DNA of 42,804 nt, taken from Actinomadura sp. KC06. Lineage in GTDB: Bacteria > Actinomycetota > Actinomycetes > Streptosporangiales > Streptosporangiaceae. Every line of letters starts with the position of its first letter. Position 1 is the stretch's first letter. A program made the position numbers and the translations under genes. The stretch covers positions 1 to 42,804 of the forward strand of contig NZ_SMKT01000070.1 in assembly GCF_004348735.1 (NCBI RefSeq), given 5' to 3'. Under the pieces are notes generated by a model, which did not search any database, had not been told where the DNA came from, and worked only from the letters and a program-made list of their open reading frames with translations. This document shows positions 1 through 7,239 of this stretch, one piece after another.

Positions 1-15
1 CGGGAAGGATGACTG

Positions 16-330
16 ATGAGCCAGAAGTCTTCGGTCGACAGAGCAGAAATGGCCCAGGCGGCCCAGCGGGTCGAGGAGGCGGCGCAGGACCTGCGGAAGA
101 TCCAGGCGGATCTGGGTCAGGAGCAGTCGCAGCTGTCGGGCCGGTGGATCGGTGAGGCGGGGAGTGCTTTCACCAAGGTCTTCAACGAGTTCAACGGTGA
201 GCTGACCAAGGTGCTCGAGGTTCTGAACGGGCTGCACGAGAAGCTGGTTCAGGTCAAGATCAACTACGAGGGCAGCGAGCAGCAGCAGACCGAGGCGGTC
301 AATCGGGTCGCCGGGCTGCTGAACGGCTGA
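16..330 (+). CDS. WXG100 family T7SS protein, EsxB/CFP-10-like (copy 1)
   Basis: This 104-residue protein is the size of Esx substrates, which fold as helical hairpins and leave the cell through an ESX/type VII system as heterodimers. The turn motif W44-I-G46 is intact, flanked by long amphipathic helices. The C-terminal helix carries Y84-x-x-x-E88, which matches the YxxxD/E secretion signal usually found on the EsxB partner. The ATG at 16 is preceded by a GGAAGGA ribosome site; the earlier ATG at 8 opens a different frame. The partner gene follows after 40 bp. The protein differs from its second copy (6080-6394) only at residue 60, Asn here and His there. The family call is firm; the cargo role of this locus is inferred. 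Confidence 0.95.
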   Translation: MSQKSSVDRAEMAQAAQRVEEAAQDLRKIQADLGQEQSQLSGRWIGEAGSAFTKVFNEFNGELTKVLEVLNGLHEKLVQVKINYEGSEQQQTEAVNRVAGLLNG

Positions 331-370
331 TCGCCATCCATCACCGATCTCGGGACGACACGGAGGAATC

Positions 371-658
371 ATGAGCTATCAGTCGATGGATTTCGGGGCG
401 ATGCAGCAGGCGTTCGCCGCGTTCCAGCAGAAGTCCAACCAGATGAACTCCGAGCTGGACGATCTGGCTCGCAGTGTGGAGAGCAAGCTGGCTCAGTGGG
501 AGGACGGCGCGCGGGAGGCCTATTTCCAGGCCAAGCAGCAGTGGGAGGCCTCGGCGGCCGACATCAACAAGATCGTGCAGCAGCTCGGTGCGGTGATCCA
601 GTCCTCGCAGGAGACCGGGCAGGGCACGGTCAAGACCAACGTCAACATCATCGGCTGA
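371..658 (+). CDS. WXG100 family T7SS protein, EsxA/ESAT-6-like (copy 1)
   Basis: This 95-residue protein is the second member of the Esx pair and probably forms a heterodimer with the product of 16-330. Two helices flank the turn around residues 43-46. In an ungapped alignment with ESAT-6, where the motif is W-G-G, this protein reads W43-E44-D45, so the glycine of the WXG motif is replaced by Asp, with a Gly one position later. The downstream A-R-E-A-Y51 and W58 pattern typical of the family is kept. No YxxxD/E signal is seen in its C-terminus, as expected for the EsxA-type partner. The ATG is preceded by CGGAGGAA. The protein is identical to the second copy at 6435-6722. Confidence 0.95.
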   Translation: MSYQSMDFGAMQQAFAAFQQKSNQMNSELDDLARSVESKLAQWEDGAREAYFQAKQQWEASAADINKIVQQLGAVIQSSQETGQGTVKTNVNIIG

Positions 659-684
659 CACGGCCGACCACACCACGCTTCCCA

Positions 685-714
685 GGCCGGCCGCCGGAAT
701 TCGGGCGGCCGGCC
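685..714. terminator. GC-rich hairpin after Esx pair (copy 1)
   Basis: An 11-bp perfect inverted repeat, GGCCGGCCGCC (685-695) and GGCGGCCGGCC (704-714), encloses an 8-nt loop. It lies 27 bp after the EsxA-like stop codon. No T-run follows, so it may be an attenuator or mRNA-stabilising stem that raises Esx message over the downstream genes rather than a full terminator. It is conserved in the second copy (6750-6779), where only a loop base changes. Confidence 0.55.
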
Positions 715-796
715 GTGGTGGCGGTCGGACCCGGAACTTATCTGTAGCTGAAGTCAAACACGGGGTAGCGGGTCTCCTGGCCCGCCGGAGGCTCAC

Positions 797-1174
797 ATGG
801 GTGATCAGAAGAGCGAGATCGACACCGAAGAGGTCAAGAAGATCCTCAAGCGTCTCAGGGCCAATTTGGAAGACTTCGAAAAGGGCCAGGGGAAGCGCAA
901 CGACATCTCGATGCACGGCAACATCACGACGGCGGAGCTGGGCCAGTATCCCGCGGTCTCGGGCCTGTCCGCCTCGACCCAGTCGGCGTACAGCCAGATC
1001 AAGGGCCAGTACGACGCGTTCCTGCGGAGCTACCAGGGCATCATCGACGCGCTGGATCGCATGGTCAGCAACCATGACGAGAAGGAGCAGCAGAACACCG
1101 CGGCCGCCAACAGGGCGATGACGAGCGGTGGCGGCTCCACGCCGACCAACCAGAACACCGGCGCGTACAAGTAG
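797..1174 (+). CDS. Small helical T7SS-associated protein (copy 1)
   Basis: This is a 125-residue, largely helical, charged protein with a low-complexity Gly/Thr/Asn tail. I do not recognise a named family. The second half (about residues 68-107) reads like one long amphipathic helix ending in a DEKEQ-NTAAANR pattern, reminiscent of the C-terminal helix of Esx-type proteins. Position and size suggest a T7SS substrate or substrate-specific partner. The start is supported by GGAGG 9 bases upstream of the ATG. The first 13 codons are identical to the paralogue at 6862-7230; beyond them the two proteins are clearly homologous but much diverged. It lies 19 bp before the Gly-rich WXG100 gene, probably in one transcript. 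Confidence 0.8.
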   Translation: MGDQKSEIDTEEVKKILKRLRANLEDFEKGQGKRNDISMHGNITTAELGQYPAVSGLSASTQSAYSQIKGQYDAFLRSYQGIIDALDRMVSNHDEKEQQNTAAANRAMTSGGGSTPTNQNTGAYK

Positions 1175-1193
1175 TAGGCGGGATCGATATCTC

Positions 1194-2408
1194 ATGGGTC
1201 ACACGAAGCACGACGAGCCGATTCGCTCGAATCAGGACAGTCCCACTGAATGGGACGGCGGCATCGATGAGATGAACCAGATCCTCAATGCCACCGACCC
1301 GCAAAAGGTCATGGACGCGGGCACGCATTACACGGCGGCCGCGCAGAAGTTCCAGAACGCGGCCGGCATTCTCCGCAGGGAGAAGGCCGCGCTGGCCGGT
1401 GTTTGGAAAGGCGAGGACGCGGACGCCACCACCGAGCAGATGGAGCGCCTGCATCAGAGCGCGACCGGCATGCAGGAGGTCGCGCAGACGACCGGCAAGG
1501 CTCTGTCGGACCACGGCACCAAGCTCGACTGGTACAAGAGGCACCAGCCGGGCAAGGGGTTCATTGGCAATATCTCTTATGACGATGCCGGTGTCGTGGC
1601 CGCGGGCACCATGGTCGCCGGACCGGCCGGTGGAATGATCGCACTCGGCGGCAAGAAGCTCGGCGAGGCCTTCGGCCTCATCGACAGCGCCGAGGAGAAG
1701 GCCGCGCAGGAGCACATGAAGCGGCTCGGCGAGCGCACCGTCGAGGCCAACCGCGCGATGCCCGAGAAGATCTCCACCAACATGCCGGAGACCAACATCA
1801 CGTCGAAGGTCCCCACGAACGACATCCCCGGCGGTGGCGGCATCACCAACCCGGGCGGCGGCGGTGGCGGCGGCAGCATCCCCGGCACCGGCGGAATGCC
1901 CGGTGGCGGCGGCAGCATCCCCGGCGGCGGCGGAAGCGGCAACATTCCGGGTGGCGGCGGCAGCATCCCCGGCGGCGGTGGCAGCATCCCCGGCGGCGGC
2001 GGTGGCGGCAGCATCCCGGGTGGCGGCGGCTCCGGCAGCGACCTCGCCGGACTGCCTCCGGGCGGTGGCGGCGGCGCCGGCGACCCGTTCGGCCGCACCG
2101 GCCTTGGCGGCGGCGGCATGCCCGGTGGCGGTGGCGGCGGTAGCATCCCCGGCGGCGGCGGCCTCGGTGCCGGCGGCCTGGCCGGCGGCATGCCCGGTGG
2201 CGCAGCGGGCGGCGGCGCCGGCGCGGGCCGAGGCGGAGGCAGGGCCGGTAGCGCCGGCCGCGGCGGCATGGGCGGCATGCCCATGGGCGGCGGTCGCGGC
2301 GGTGGCGGCAATGGTGAGGACGAGCACGAGCGCACCACCTGGCTCACCGAGGACGAGGACGTGTGGGGCGGAAACGATGACGACACCGCCCCTCCCGTGA
2401 TTGGCTGA
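1194..2408 (+). CDS. WXG100-domain protein with Gly-rich repeats, putative T7SS substrate (copy 1)
   Basis: This protein has 404 residues. Residues 1-120 form a WXG100-like helical region with W71-K-G73. Residues about 125-205 contain a small Ala/Gly hydrophobic stretch and a further helix. Residues about 211-375 are almost entirely Gly-rich repeats of the GGGGSIPG type, and the last 30 residues form an acidic tail ending in APPVIG. This architecture resembles large PPE-like or EspI-like secreted proteins of actinobacterial ESX loci. The ATG at 1194 is chosen because the paralogue (7240) begins at the same residue and because the upstream in-frame ATG at 1128 lies inside the preceding gene. 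Function is unknown; secretion is inferred from the WXG domain and neighbours. Confidence 0.85.
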   Translation: MGHTKHDEPIRSNQDSPTEWDGGIDEMNQILNATDPQKVMDAGTHYTAAAQKFQNAAGILRREKAALAGVWKGEDADATTEQMERLHQSATGMQEVAQTTGKALSDHGTKLDWYKRHQPGKGFIGNISYDDAGVVAAGTMVAGPAGGMIALGGKKLGEAFGLIDSAEEKAAQEHMKRLGERTVEANRAMPEKISTNMPETNITSKVPTNDIPGGGGITNPGGGGGGGSIPGTGGMPGGGGSIPGGGGSGNIPGGGGSIPGGGGSIPGGGGGGSIPGGGGSGSDLAGLPPGGGGGAGDPFGRTGLGGGGMPGGGGGGSIPGGGGLGAGGLAGGMPGGAAGGGAGAGRGGGRAGSAGRGGMGGMPMGGGRGGGGNGEDEHERTTWLTEDEDVWGGNDDDTAPPVIG

Positions 2409-2438
2409 TTCAGGCTCGATCACGAGACGATGTAGGAG

Positions 2439-2479
2439 ACGGCGTGAGCGGATCGATATCTTCGGACCGCTCACGCCGT
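2439..2479 (+). promoter_or_regulatory. Inverted repeat before mycosin gene (copy 1)
   Basis: A 13-bp perfect inverted repeat, ACGGCGTGAGCGG (2439-2451) and CCGCTCACGCCGT (2467-2479), lies between the Gly-rich protein gene and the mycosin start. It is followed by TTCCGTTTAG rather than a pure T-run, so it could attenuate or partly terminate transcription. It sits 12 bp before the mycosin Shine-Dalgarno GAGG at 2492-2495. The second copy (8439-8469) keeps the stem although two bases differ, each change turning a G-C pair into a G-U pair. Confidence 0.6.
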
Positions 2480-2502
2480 GTTCCGTTTAGTGAGGTTTCG
2501 CT

Positions 2503-3915
2503 GTGCGACGGATGACACGATGGCTCGCCGCGATCGGGGCGACGTCCGCCCTGGTCATGACCACCGCGGCGCCAGCCGGCGCGATCCCGGGCCCCCGGAA
2601 CGACCAGTGGTGGTTCTCGGCGTGGGAGATCCAGCAGAAGGTCTGGCCCGTCACCAAGGGGGCGGGCGTCACCGTCGCGGTCATCGACACGGGCGTCAAC
2701 GGACGGATTCCCGATCTGCAGGGCGTCCTCGTCCCCGGGACAGATGCCGTGTCGGGTAGCGGTGACGGGCAGGTCGGGCCGTCCACGGACCTTAATGATT
2801 CGCACGGCACCGGGATGGCCGCCCTTATCGCAAGTCAGGGCACGGGTTCGGGCTATGTCGGAGTCGCACCCGAAGCGAAGATCATGTCGGTGACCTCCAA
2901 CCTGTCGGTTTGGGACAAGGCGATCCGCTTCGCGGCCGACCGCGGGGCCAAGGTCATCAACATTTCTCAGGCTTTCGCGGCGTCGGGCGGGTGTCGTCCC
3001 GAGGTCCAGCAGGCCGTTTCCTATGCCCTGCAGAAGGACGTCGTCGTTGTGGCGGGTGCCGGCAACAGCGGCGATGCGAGTAACCCGTCCATGGAGCCGG
3101 CGAACTGCGCAGGCGTTCTCGCCGTCGGTGCGGTGGACAACAAGAAGGCCGCTTGGAAGTCCACCGAGCGACAGCCTTACGTCGCTGTCGCGGCCCCCGG
3201 CTTCCTGGTGAACACCGTCCTCGCCAACGGTCAGGTCACCGACCATGTGGCGGGGACGAGCCAGGCGTCCGCGCTGGCATCCGCCGCGGTGGCGCTGGTC
3301 CGATCGAAGCATCCGCAGATGCCGGCACGCGAGGTCGTCCAGCGAATCATCAATACGACCGTAGACGCCGGCCCGCCCGGCAAGGACCAGATGACCGGAA
3401 CCGGAGTCATCATCCCGGCGGACGCGATGAACGCCTCGGTTCCGAAGAACGCGCCGAATCCTGTCTTCGCCGCCTACGACCGCTGGCTGGCGGACAACCC
3501 GCAGGCGGGCGCGAAGCCATCCGCGACCAAACGGCCCAAGGACGCGGCGACCAAGGACTCCGAGCGGGCCGACCGCAACCTCATGATCCTGCTCATCGCC
3601 GGTGGCGCGATCGTGGTGATCGGCGGGATCGTGGTCTTCCTCGTCGTCCGGCGAAACAAGAAGAAGAGCCCGCCGATGGGACCCGGATCCGGGTCTATGG
3701 GCGGGCCGTCCGGACCGCCGCAGGGCTGGGGCGGCCAGGCACCGCCTCCGCAAGGCGCGCCTCCGCAGGGCGGGTACCCGGTGCCCCCGCAGGGTGGACG
3801 GTCCGGTCCGCCACCCGGCTGGGGCGGTCAGCCAGGTCCGCCTCCCGGAGGCCCCCAGGGAGGGCAGCCGTACATGCCGCCGCAAGGCCCGGGAGGTTCG
3901 CGGCCCCCGAACTAG
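2503..3915 (+). CDS. mycP: Type VII secretion mycosin, subtilisin-like serine protease (copy 1)
   Basis: This 470-residue S8 protease of the MycP family is a membrane-anchored protease that is a structural partner of ESX channels and processes some substrates outside the membrane. A Sec signal peptide spans about residues 1-27 (ends APAGA). The catalytic triad is D62 (VIDTGVNG), H101 (DSHGTGMA) and S253 (GTSQASA), with oxyanion Asn188 (AGAGNSG). A single transmembrane helix at about 361-382 is followed by a basic stop and an unusually long Pro/Gly/Gln-rich cytosolic tail of about 85 residues. The start is GTG with GAGG seven bases upstream; an alternative ATG lies three codons later. It follows the Gly-rich protein gene after 94 bp. 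The paralogue is at 8495-9859. Confidence 0.95.
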   Translation: MRRMTRWLAAIGATSALVMTTAAPAGAIPGPRNDQWWFSAWEIQQKVWPVTKGAGVTVAVIDTGVNGRIPDLQGVLVPGTDAVSGSGDGQVGPSTDLNDSHGTGMAALIASQGTGSGYVGVAPEAKIMSVTSNLSVWDKAIRFAADRGAKVINISQAFAASGGCRPEVQQAVSYALQKDVVVVAGAGNSGDASNPSMEPANCAGVLAVGAVDNKKAAWKSTERQPYVAVAAPGFLVNTVLANGQVTDHVAGTSQASALASAAVALVRSKHPQMPAREVVQRIINTTVDAGPPGKDQMTGTGVIIPADAMNASVPKNAPNPVFAAYDRWLADNPQAGAKPSATKRPKDAATKDSERADRNLMILLIAGGAIVVIGGIVVFLVVRRNKKKSPPMGPGSGSMGGPSGPPQGWGGQAPPPQGAPPQGGYPVPPQGGRSGPPPGWGGQPGPPPGGPQGGQPYMPPQGPGGSRPPN

Positions 3916-4014
3916 AACGCCACGCTCCTCTTTACGGCTGTCTACTCGCTCGGTACCGGGCGCGTAGGCAGCCGTCCTCCCTGGTGTGCGACCAAACCGA
4001 CAGAAAGAGTAGCC

Positions 4015-4392
4015 ATGAAGAAGCTCCTAGTAATCCCTGTCACCGCTGCCGCGCTCACACTCAGCCTGAGCGCCTGCGGAGGAGACTCGGACGACGCGGG
4101 CGGGAGCTCGTCCCCATCGTCCGGTACCAGCACGTCGGCGAGCCCCGGCGGCGGCACCATCACCGGCAACGGTGGCGGCACCAACGGCGGCGGCAGCGGC
4201 GGCGGCACCGGTGGCAGCGAGCTCACCCCGGCGCAGAAGAAGTCGCTCACCAAGCTCGTCGAGTGCATGCGGAAGAAGGGCTACGAAATGCCCGAGCCCA
4301 CCTCGCCCGCCATCGCCCCGAAGAACGTCGAGGGCAAGGACCCCGACAAGGTCAACAAGGACTCCCAGGAGTGCGCCGCCCAGTCCCAGTAA
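4015..4392 (+). CDS. Small secreted lipoprotein
   Basis: This is a 125-residue lipoprotein. A short signal peptide begins MKKLL and ends in the lipobox L18-S-A-C21, so Cys21 should be lipidated. A Gly/Ser-rich linker (about 22-70) follows, then a small C-terminal domain with LTPAQKKSLTKLVECMRKKGYEMPEP and a second Cys (QECAA). The pattern K-x-x-x-C-M-R-x-x-G-x-x-M-P-x-P occurs in many small actinobacterial surface lipoproteins of unknown function. It lies 99 bp after the mycosin gene and before a strong terminator, so it probably ends the copy-1 operon. A broken version follows the second mycosin (9868-10100), which marks it as part of the ancestral duplicated module. Confidence 0.88.
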   Translation: MKKLLVIPVTAAALTLSLSACGGDSDDAGGSSSPSSGTSTSASPGGGTITGNGGGTNGGGSGGGTGGSELTPAQKKSLTKLVECMRKKGYEMPEPTSPAIAPKNVEGKDPDKVNKDSQECAAQSQ

Positions 4393-4579
4393 CCACCGAA
4401 GCGCCACCTTCGCAACGCGGCCTCTCCAGGTGAGCAGCCATGCGTCAGCTGTCTCGCCCATCCCGGAGTTCAACGGAGAAATGGCACCCTCGCCGATCAA
4501 ATTCCAGGCCCGTAGCCCGGATAACCGCCCAGGCTCCGGGAACAGCAGGGCGAGAAATCGGTGCCAGAACAAGACACTC

Positions 4580-4613
4580 GGCCGGGTCGGTCCACGACCC
4601 GGCCGCTATTTTT
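4580..4613 (+). terminator. Rho-independent terminator
   Basis: A 10-bp perfect stem GGCCGGGTCG (4580-4589) and CGACCCGGCC (4595-4604) has a 5-nt loop and is followed by GCTATTTTT. It lies about 190 bp downstream of the lipoprotein stop codon and is the strongest intrinsic terminator I found in the window. It should end the copy-1 T7SS transcript. Confidence 0.85.
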
Positions 4614-6063
4614 CTAGCAGTTGGACCCAGGCTCGCGCGTCGTGCCAGAGGCGCCCCACACACGGTGCACGACGACCACCCCGCCACCGGTAGCTCCCAA
4701 GCCAGACCAGCCTGCCCGTGCGACCCATCTCCCAACGAGCCGCCGGATCCCGATCCGCAGAGCCGTTAGGCGCAAGAGCTCCGCTTGTTACCGACGGGAT
4801 CAAATAGGAGGCAGCGCCCCCGCAGGCGTCGTGGCGAGAAGGGCGATGCGACCTGGCCAGGACGGAACACTCGGCCGGGTCAGTCTTCCGGCCTAGCCGC
4901 TGGTTGCTCTCTTCTGCGGACAGTCGCGACGTCCGCAGTGCGCTTCGAGGGGTGATGAGCTGGCCCATTTCCAGCTGGCAATGGATTAACTGGCGAGTTG
5001 CCCACCGCTCACTAGGCGCTCGGCGTCCGGGAACAGAGGCCTCGTGTCCGTCCGTGAGCCGGGTGAGTGCCAGCCAGATGGGCTTGCGTGAGGGCGTTCG
5101 CGGCAAGCTGGTCAAGTCCAGCGTCCTGTTCGGATCCGGCCAACTCATCCGTGGGCGGCACCCCAGAGCAACACATAGATGGCAGCTCAGCTGTAGCGGC
5201 CGGGACCTACGTAGCCGGCGGCAGGGCCAGCAGCAGCCTTACACCGACTGGAGCGGAGATGGGGCAGCGTCGAGGCACGCGATTGTCGATGGTGTCCAGG
5301 CACGCCACCGTTGGTCGCTGTCAGCCCGAACGCTGCCGGCAAGTCTCGCAGCACCGCCATATCGGCCTAGCTGACGTCGTCCAGCGCCGAGCGGCACCGC
5401 CAGATTGGTGGCACCTTCCCCTGGAGAGCCGTGTGTCGTCCCGGTTGACGCGACTGCTTCAGCACCTGCGGCTTCACAGCCCGCGCCGCTGACCTGAAAC
5501 ATCTCTGCCTGCAGACTCGCTGACCTACCACGCGATACACCGCTGCCCGAGACATCCACGATCTTGGTCCGGCCGTCGTCGACTGTACGTGAGTGCTTTC
5601 CGCCCGGGGGCGGCTGAAGGCTCAGCGAGCCAATATCCCAGCTCGGAGACGCTTTTCGCATATAGCCTTCTCATGATCAACTTGCCCGCCTTGTCTGATC
5701 AGCATGAAAGGGCAGGTATCACGATCTAGTGCCAGATCCTGACATGTTCACCGACGTAACGGTCATGCCGGTGTGGTGTTGCGACGAGCCTCGCTGGGTG
5801 CCGTGCTCTGACGGCTTCTGGAGACGGTTTTAGCAGGTCAGCCCGGCAGATGGCGCCGTGGGTGAGCGGTCAAGCTCCCAGGTCAGGAGGCTTCGGCGGT
5901 CACAATTCATCCGATGTGGTCTTCCGTAAACGCCATTGCCAACGATCCAGCGCTTCCGGCCCCTAATATCGCTTTACGGGGATGTGTGCTCTGCTTGACG
6001 ATAGGTTTCAAGTCGTCCGGATGGCGAGGAACCGGCGGGGGCCCGCATCGCGTCGAACGAATG
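4614..6063. other. Gene-poor spacer between the two T7SS module copies
   Basis: I find no convincing gene in these 1.45 kb. Open frames of 60-180 codons exist on both strands (for example 4606-5148 minus, 4904-5374 plus, 5239-5661 minus), but they lack family signatures, good ribosome sites and actinobacterial codon bias, so I treat them as chance. The DNA holds a partial terminator duplicate (4867-4893) and a hairpin CTGCGGAC/GTCCGCAG at 4914-4938. The 3' end must contain the copy-2 promoter. Weak candidates are TAATAT (5964-5969) and TTGACG (5995-6000), neither with a well-spaced partner. The region may be decayed DNA left by the event that created the duplication. Confidence 0.5.
4867..4893 (+). 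repeat. Degenerate second copy of the terminator segment
   Basis: ACACTCGGCCGGGTC at 4867-4881 repeats 4574-4588 exactly, and a shortened stem GGCCGG/CCGGCC (4873-4878, 4888-4893) remains. The T-run has been lost. It looks like a duplicated and decayed copy of the terminator upstream. Confidence 0.55.
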
Positions 6064-6079
6064 CCGGGAAGGATGACTG

Positions 6080-6394
6080 ATGAGCCAGAAGTCTTCGGTC
6101 GACAGAGCAGAAATGGCCCAGGCGGCCCAGCGGGTCGAGGAGGCGGCGCAGGACCTGCGGAAGATCCAGGCGGATCTGGGTCAGGAGCAGTCGCAGCTGT
6201 CGGGCCGGTGGATCGGTGAGGCGGGGAGTGCTTTCACCAAGGTCTTCAACGAGTTCCACGGTGAGCTGACCAAGGTGCTCGAGGTTCTGAACGGGCTGCA
6301 CGAGAAGCTGGTTCAGGTCAAGATCAACTACGAGGGCAGCGAGCAGCAGCAGACCGAGGCGGTCAATCGGGTCGCCGGGCTGCTGAACGGCTGA
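6080..6394 (+). CDS. WXG100 family T7SS protein, EsxB/CFP-10-like (copy 2)
   Basis: This 104-residue protein is identical to the product of 16-330 except for His instead of Asn at residue 60. W44-I-G46 and the YxxxE signal (Y84, E88) are intact. The ribosome site GGAAGGA and spacing are the same as in copy 1. The upstream DNA from 6063 leftward is seen only here, because copy 1 begins at the window edge, so whether the promoters are shared cannot be judged. It pairs with the EsxA-like gene 40 bp downstream. Confidence 0.95.
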   Translation: MSQKSSVDRAEMAQAAQRVEEAAQDLRKIQADLGQEQSQLSGRWIGEAGSAFTKVFNEFHGELTKVLEVLNGLHEKLVQVKINYEGSEQQQTEAVNRVAGLLNG

Positions 6395-6434
6395 TCGCCA
6401 TCCATCACCGATCTCGGGACGACACGGAGGAATC

Positions 6435-6722
6435 ATGAGCTATCAGTCGATGGATTTCGGGGCGATGCAGCAGGCGTTCGCCGCGTTCCAGCAGAAGTCC
6501 AACCAGATGAACTCCGAGCTGGACGATCTGGCTCGCAGTGTGGAGAGCAAGCTGGCTCAGTGGGAGGACGGCGCGCGGGAGGCCTATTTCCAGGCCAAGC
6601 AGCAGTGGGAGGCCTCGGCGGCCGACATCAACAAGATCGTGCAGCAGCTCGGTGCGGTGATCCAGTCCTCGCAGGAGACCGGGCAGGGCACGGTCAAGAC
6701 CAACGTCAACATCATCGGCTGA
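6435..6722 (+). CDS. WXG100 family T7SS protein, EsxA/ESAT-6-like (copy 2)
   Basis: This 95-residue protein is identical in sequence to the product of 371-658, including the W43-E-D45 variant of the WXG turn. It is the expected dimer partner of the preceding gene. Because the two Esx pairs are practically the same, any functional difference between the modules should lie in the downstream, diverged genes rather than in the Esx dimer itself. Confidence 0.95.
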   Translation: MSYQSMDFGAMQQAFAAFQQKSNQMNSELDDLARSVESKLAQWEDGAREAYFQAKQQWEASAADINKIVQQLGAVIQSSQETGQGTVKTNVNIIG

Positions 6723-6749
6723 CACGGCCGACCCAAGCCACGCTTCCCA

Positions 6750-6779
6750 GGCCGGCCGCCGGAATGCGGGCGGCCGGCC
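6750..6779. terminator. GC-rich hairpin after Esx pair (copy 2)
   Basis: The same 11-bp inverted repeat as at 685-714: GGCCGGCCGCC (6750-6760) and GGCGGCCGGCC (6769-6779). Only the loop differs (T to G). Without a T-run it is more likely an attenuator or stabilising stem than a complete terminator. Confidence 0.55.
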
Positions 6780-6861
6780 GTGGTGGCGGTCGGACCCGGA
6801 ACTTATCTGTAGCTGAAGTCAAACACGGGGTAGCGGGTCTCCTGGCCCGCCGGAGGCTCAC

Positions 6862-7230
6862 ATGGGTGATCAGAAGAGCGAGATCGACACCGAAGAGGTC
6901 CGAAAGATAATCAAGAACTTGAGGGCGACCCGCGATAGGTTCGAGGAGGGTTCCGGATCTACGTTCGATGTCCAGCAGAACGGCAACATCACCATGCGGG
7001 ATCTCGGAGATTACCCTGCAGCAAGGACTCTAAGCGAATCGACTAGCGCGGCTTTTGCCCAGATCTCGGGGCAGTACCAGGCATTTCTCACAAGCTTTGA
7101 CGGTGTGCTCGATGCTCTGGACAAGATGGTCGGGAACCATGATGAGAAGGAGCAGACCAATACCGCTGCCGCCAACAGGGTCGCGCCGGGCGCCAGCGTA
7201 GGCCGTCGAGCCACGAAAGAATGGGGGTGA
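6862..7230 (+). CDS. Small helical T7SS-associated protein (copy 2)
   Basis: This 122-residue paralogue of the protein at 797-1174 shares an identical first 13 residues, then shows extensive divergence with conserved landmarks: the NGNIT motif, a GQY-x-AFL-x-S stretch, ALDKMV-x-NHDEKEQ and NTAAANR. The C-terminal tail is short and basic/Gly-rich instead of the Gly/Thr/Asn tail of copy 1. The GGAGG ribosome site is conserved. The next gene starts 9 bp downstream. Function is unknown; the strict order in both copies suggests it works with the Gly-rich WXG100 protein encoded next. Confidence 0.8.
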   Translation: MGDQKSEIDTEEVRKIIKNLRATRDRFEEGSGSTFDVQQNGNITMRDLGDYPAARTLSESTSAAFAQISGQYQAFLTSFDGVLDALDKMVGNHDEKEQTNTAAANRVAPGASVGRRATKEWG

Positions 7231-7239
7231 GAGCTAACC

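Larger units (their letters stand above)
1..835. repeat. Direct repeat copy 1 (Esx-pair block)
   Basis: This block reappears at 6064-6900 with very few differences. I see one substitution in the first gene (A193 to C), and a few changes plus one inserted base in the spacer after the second gene. It covers both WXG100 genes, the hairpin after them and the first 13 codons of the next gene; similarity then drops sharply. The left limit is unknown because the repeat is already in progress at base 1. Confidence 0.95.
6064..6900. repeat. Direct repeat copy 2 (Esx-pair block)
   Basis: This is a nearly perfect copy of 1-835 (offset 6064, then 6065 after a one-base insertion). It includes both Esx genes, the spacer hairpin and the first 13 codons of the third gene. 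Immediately after 6900 the paralogous sequences differ at many positions, so the edge of homology is sharp and falls inside a coding region. Confidence 0.95.

Noticed and set aside
1128..1193. Earlier start for the Gly-rich WXG100 gene
   Set aside because: It overlaps the preceding gene, and the second paralogue starts at the residue corresponding to 1194.
1850..2250. Gly-codon repeats looking like a CRISPR-type or satellite array
   Set aside because: They are in-frame GGC/GGT codon repeats encoding GGGGSIPG-type units, with no constant repeat/spacer spacing.
4606..5661. Open frames in the spacer (4606-5148 minus, 4904-5374 plus, 5239-5661 minus) as genes or a transposase
   Set aside because: I found no transposase or other family motif, no good ribosome site and no terminal inverted repeats, so a gene or insertion-sequence call is not supported.
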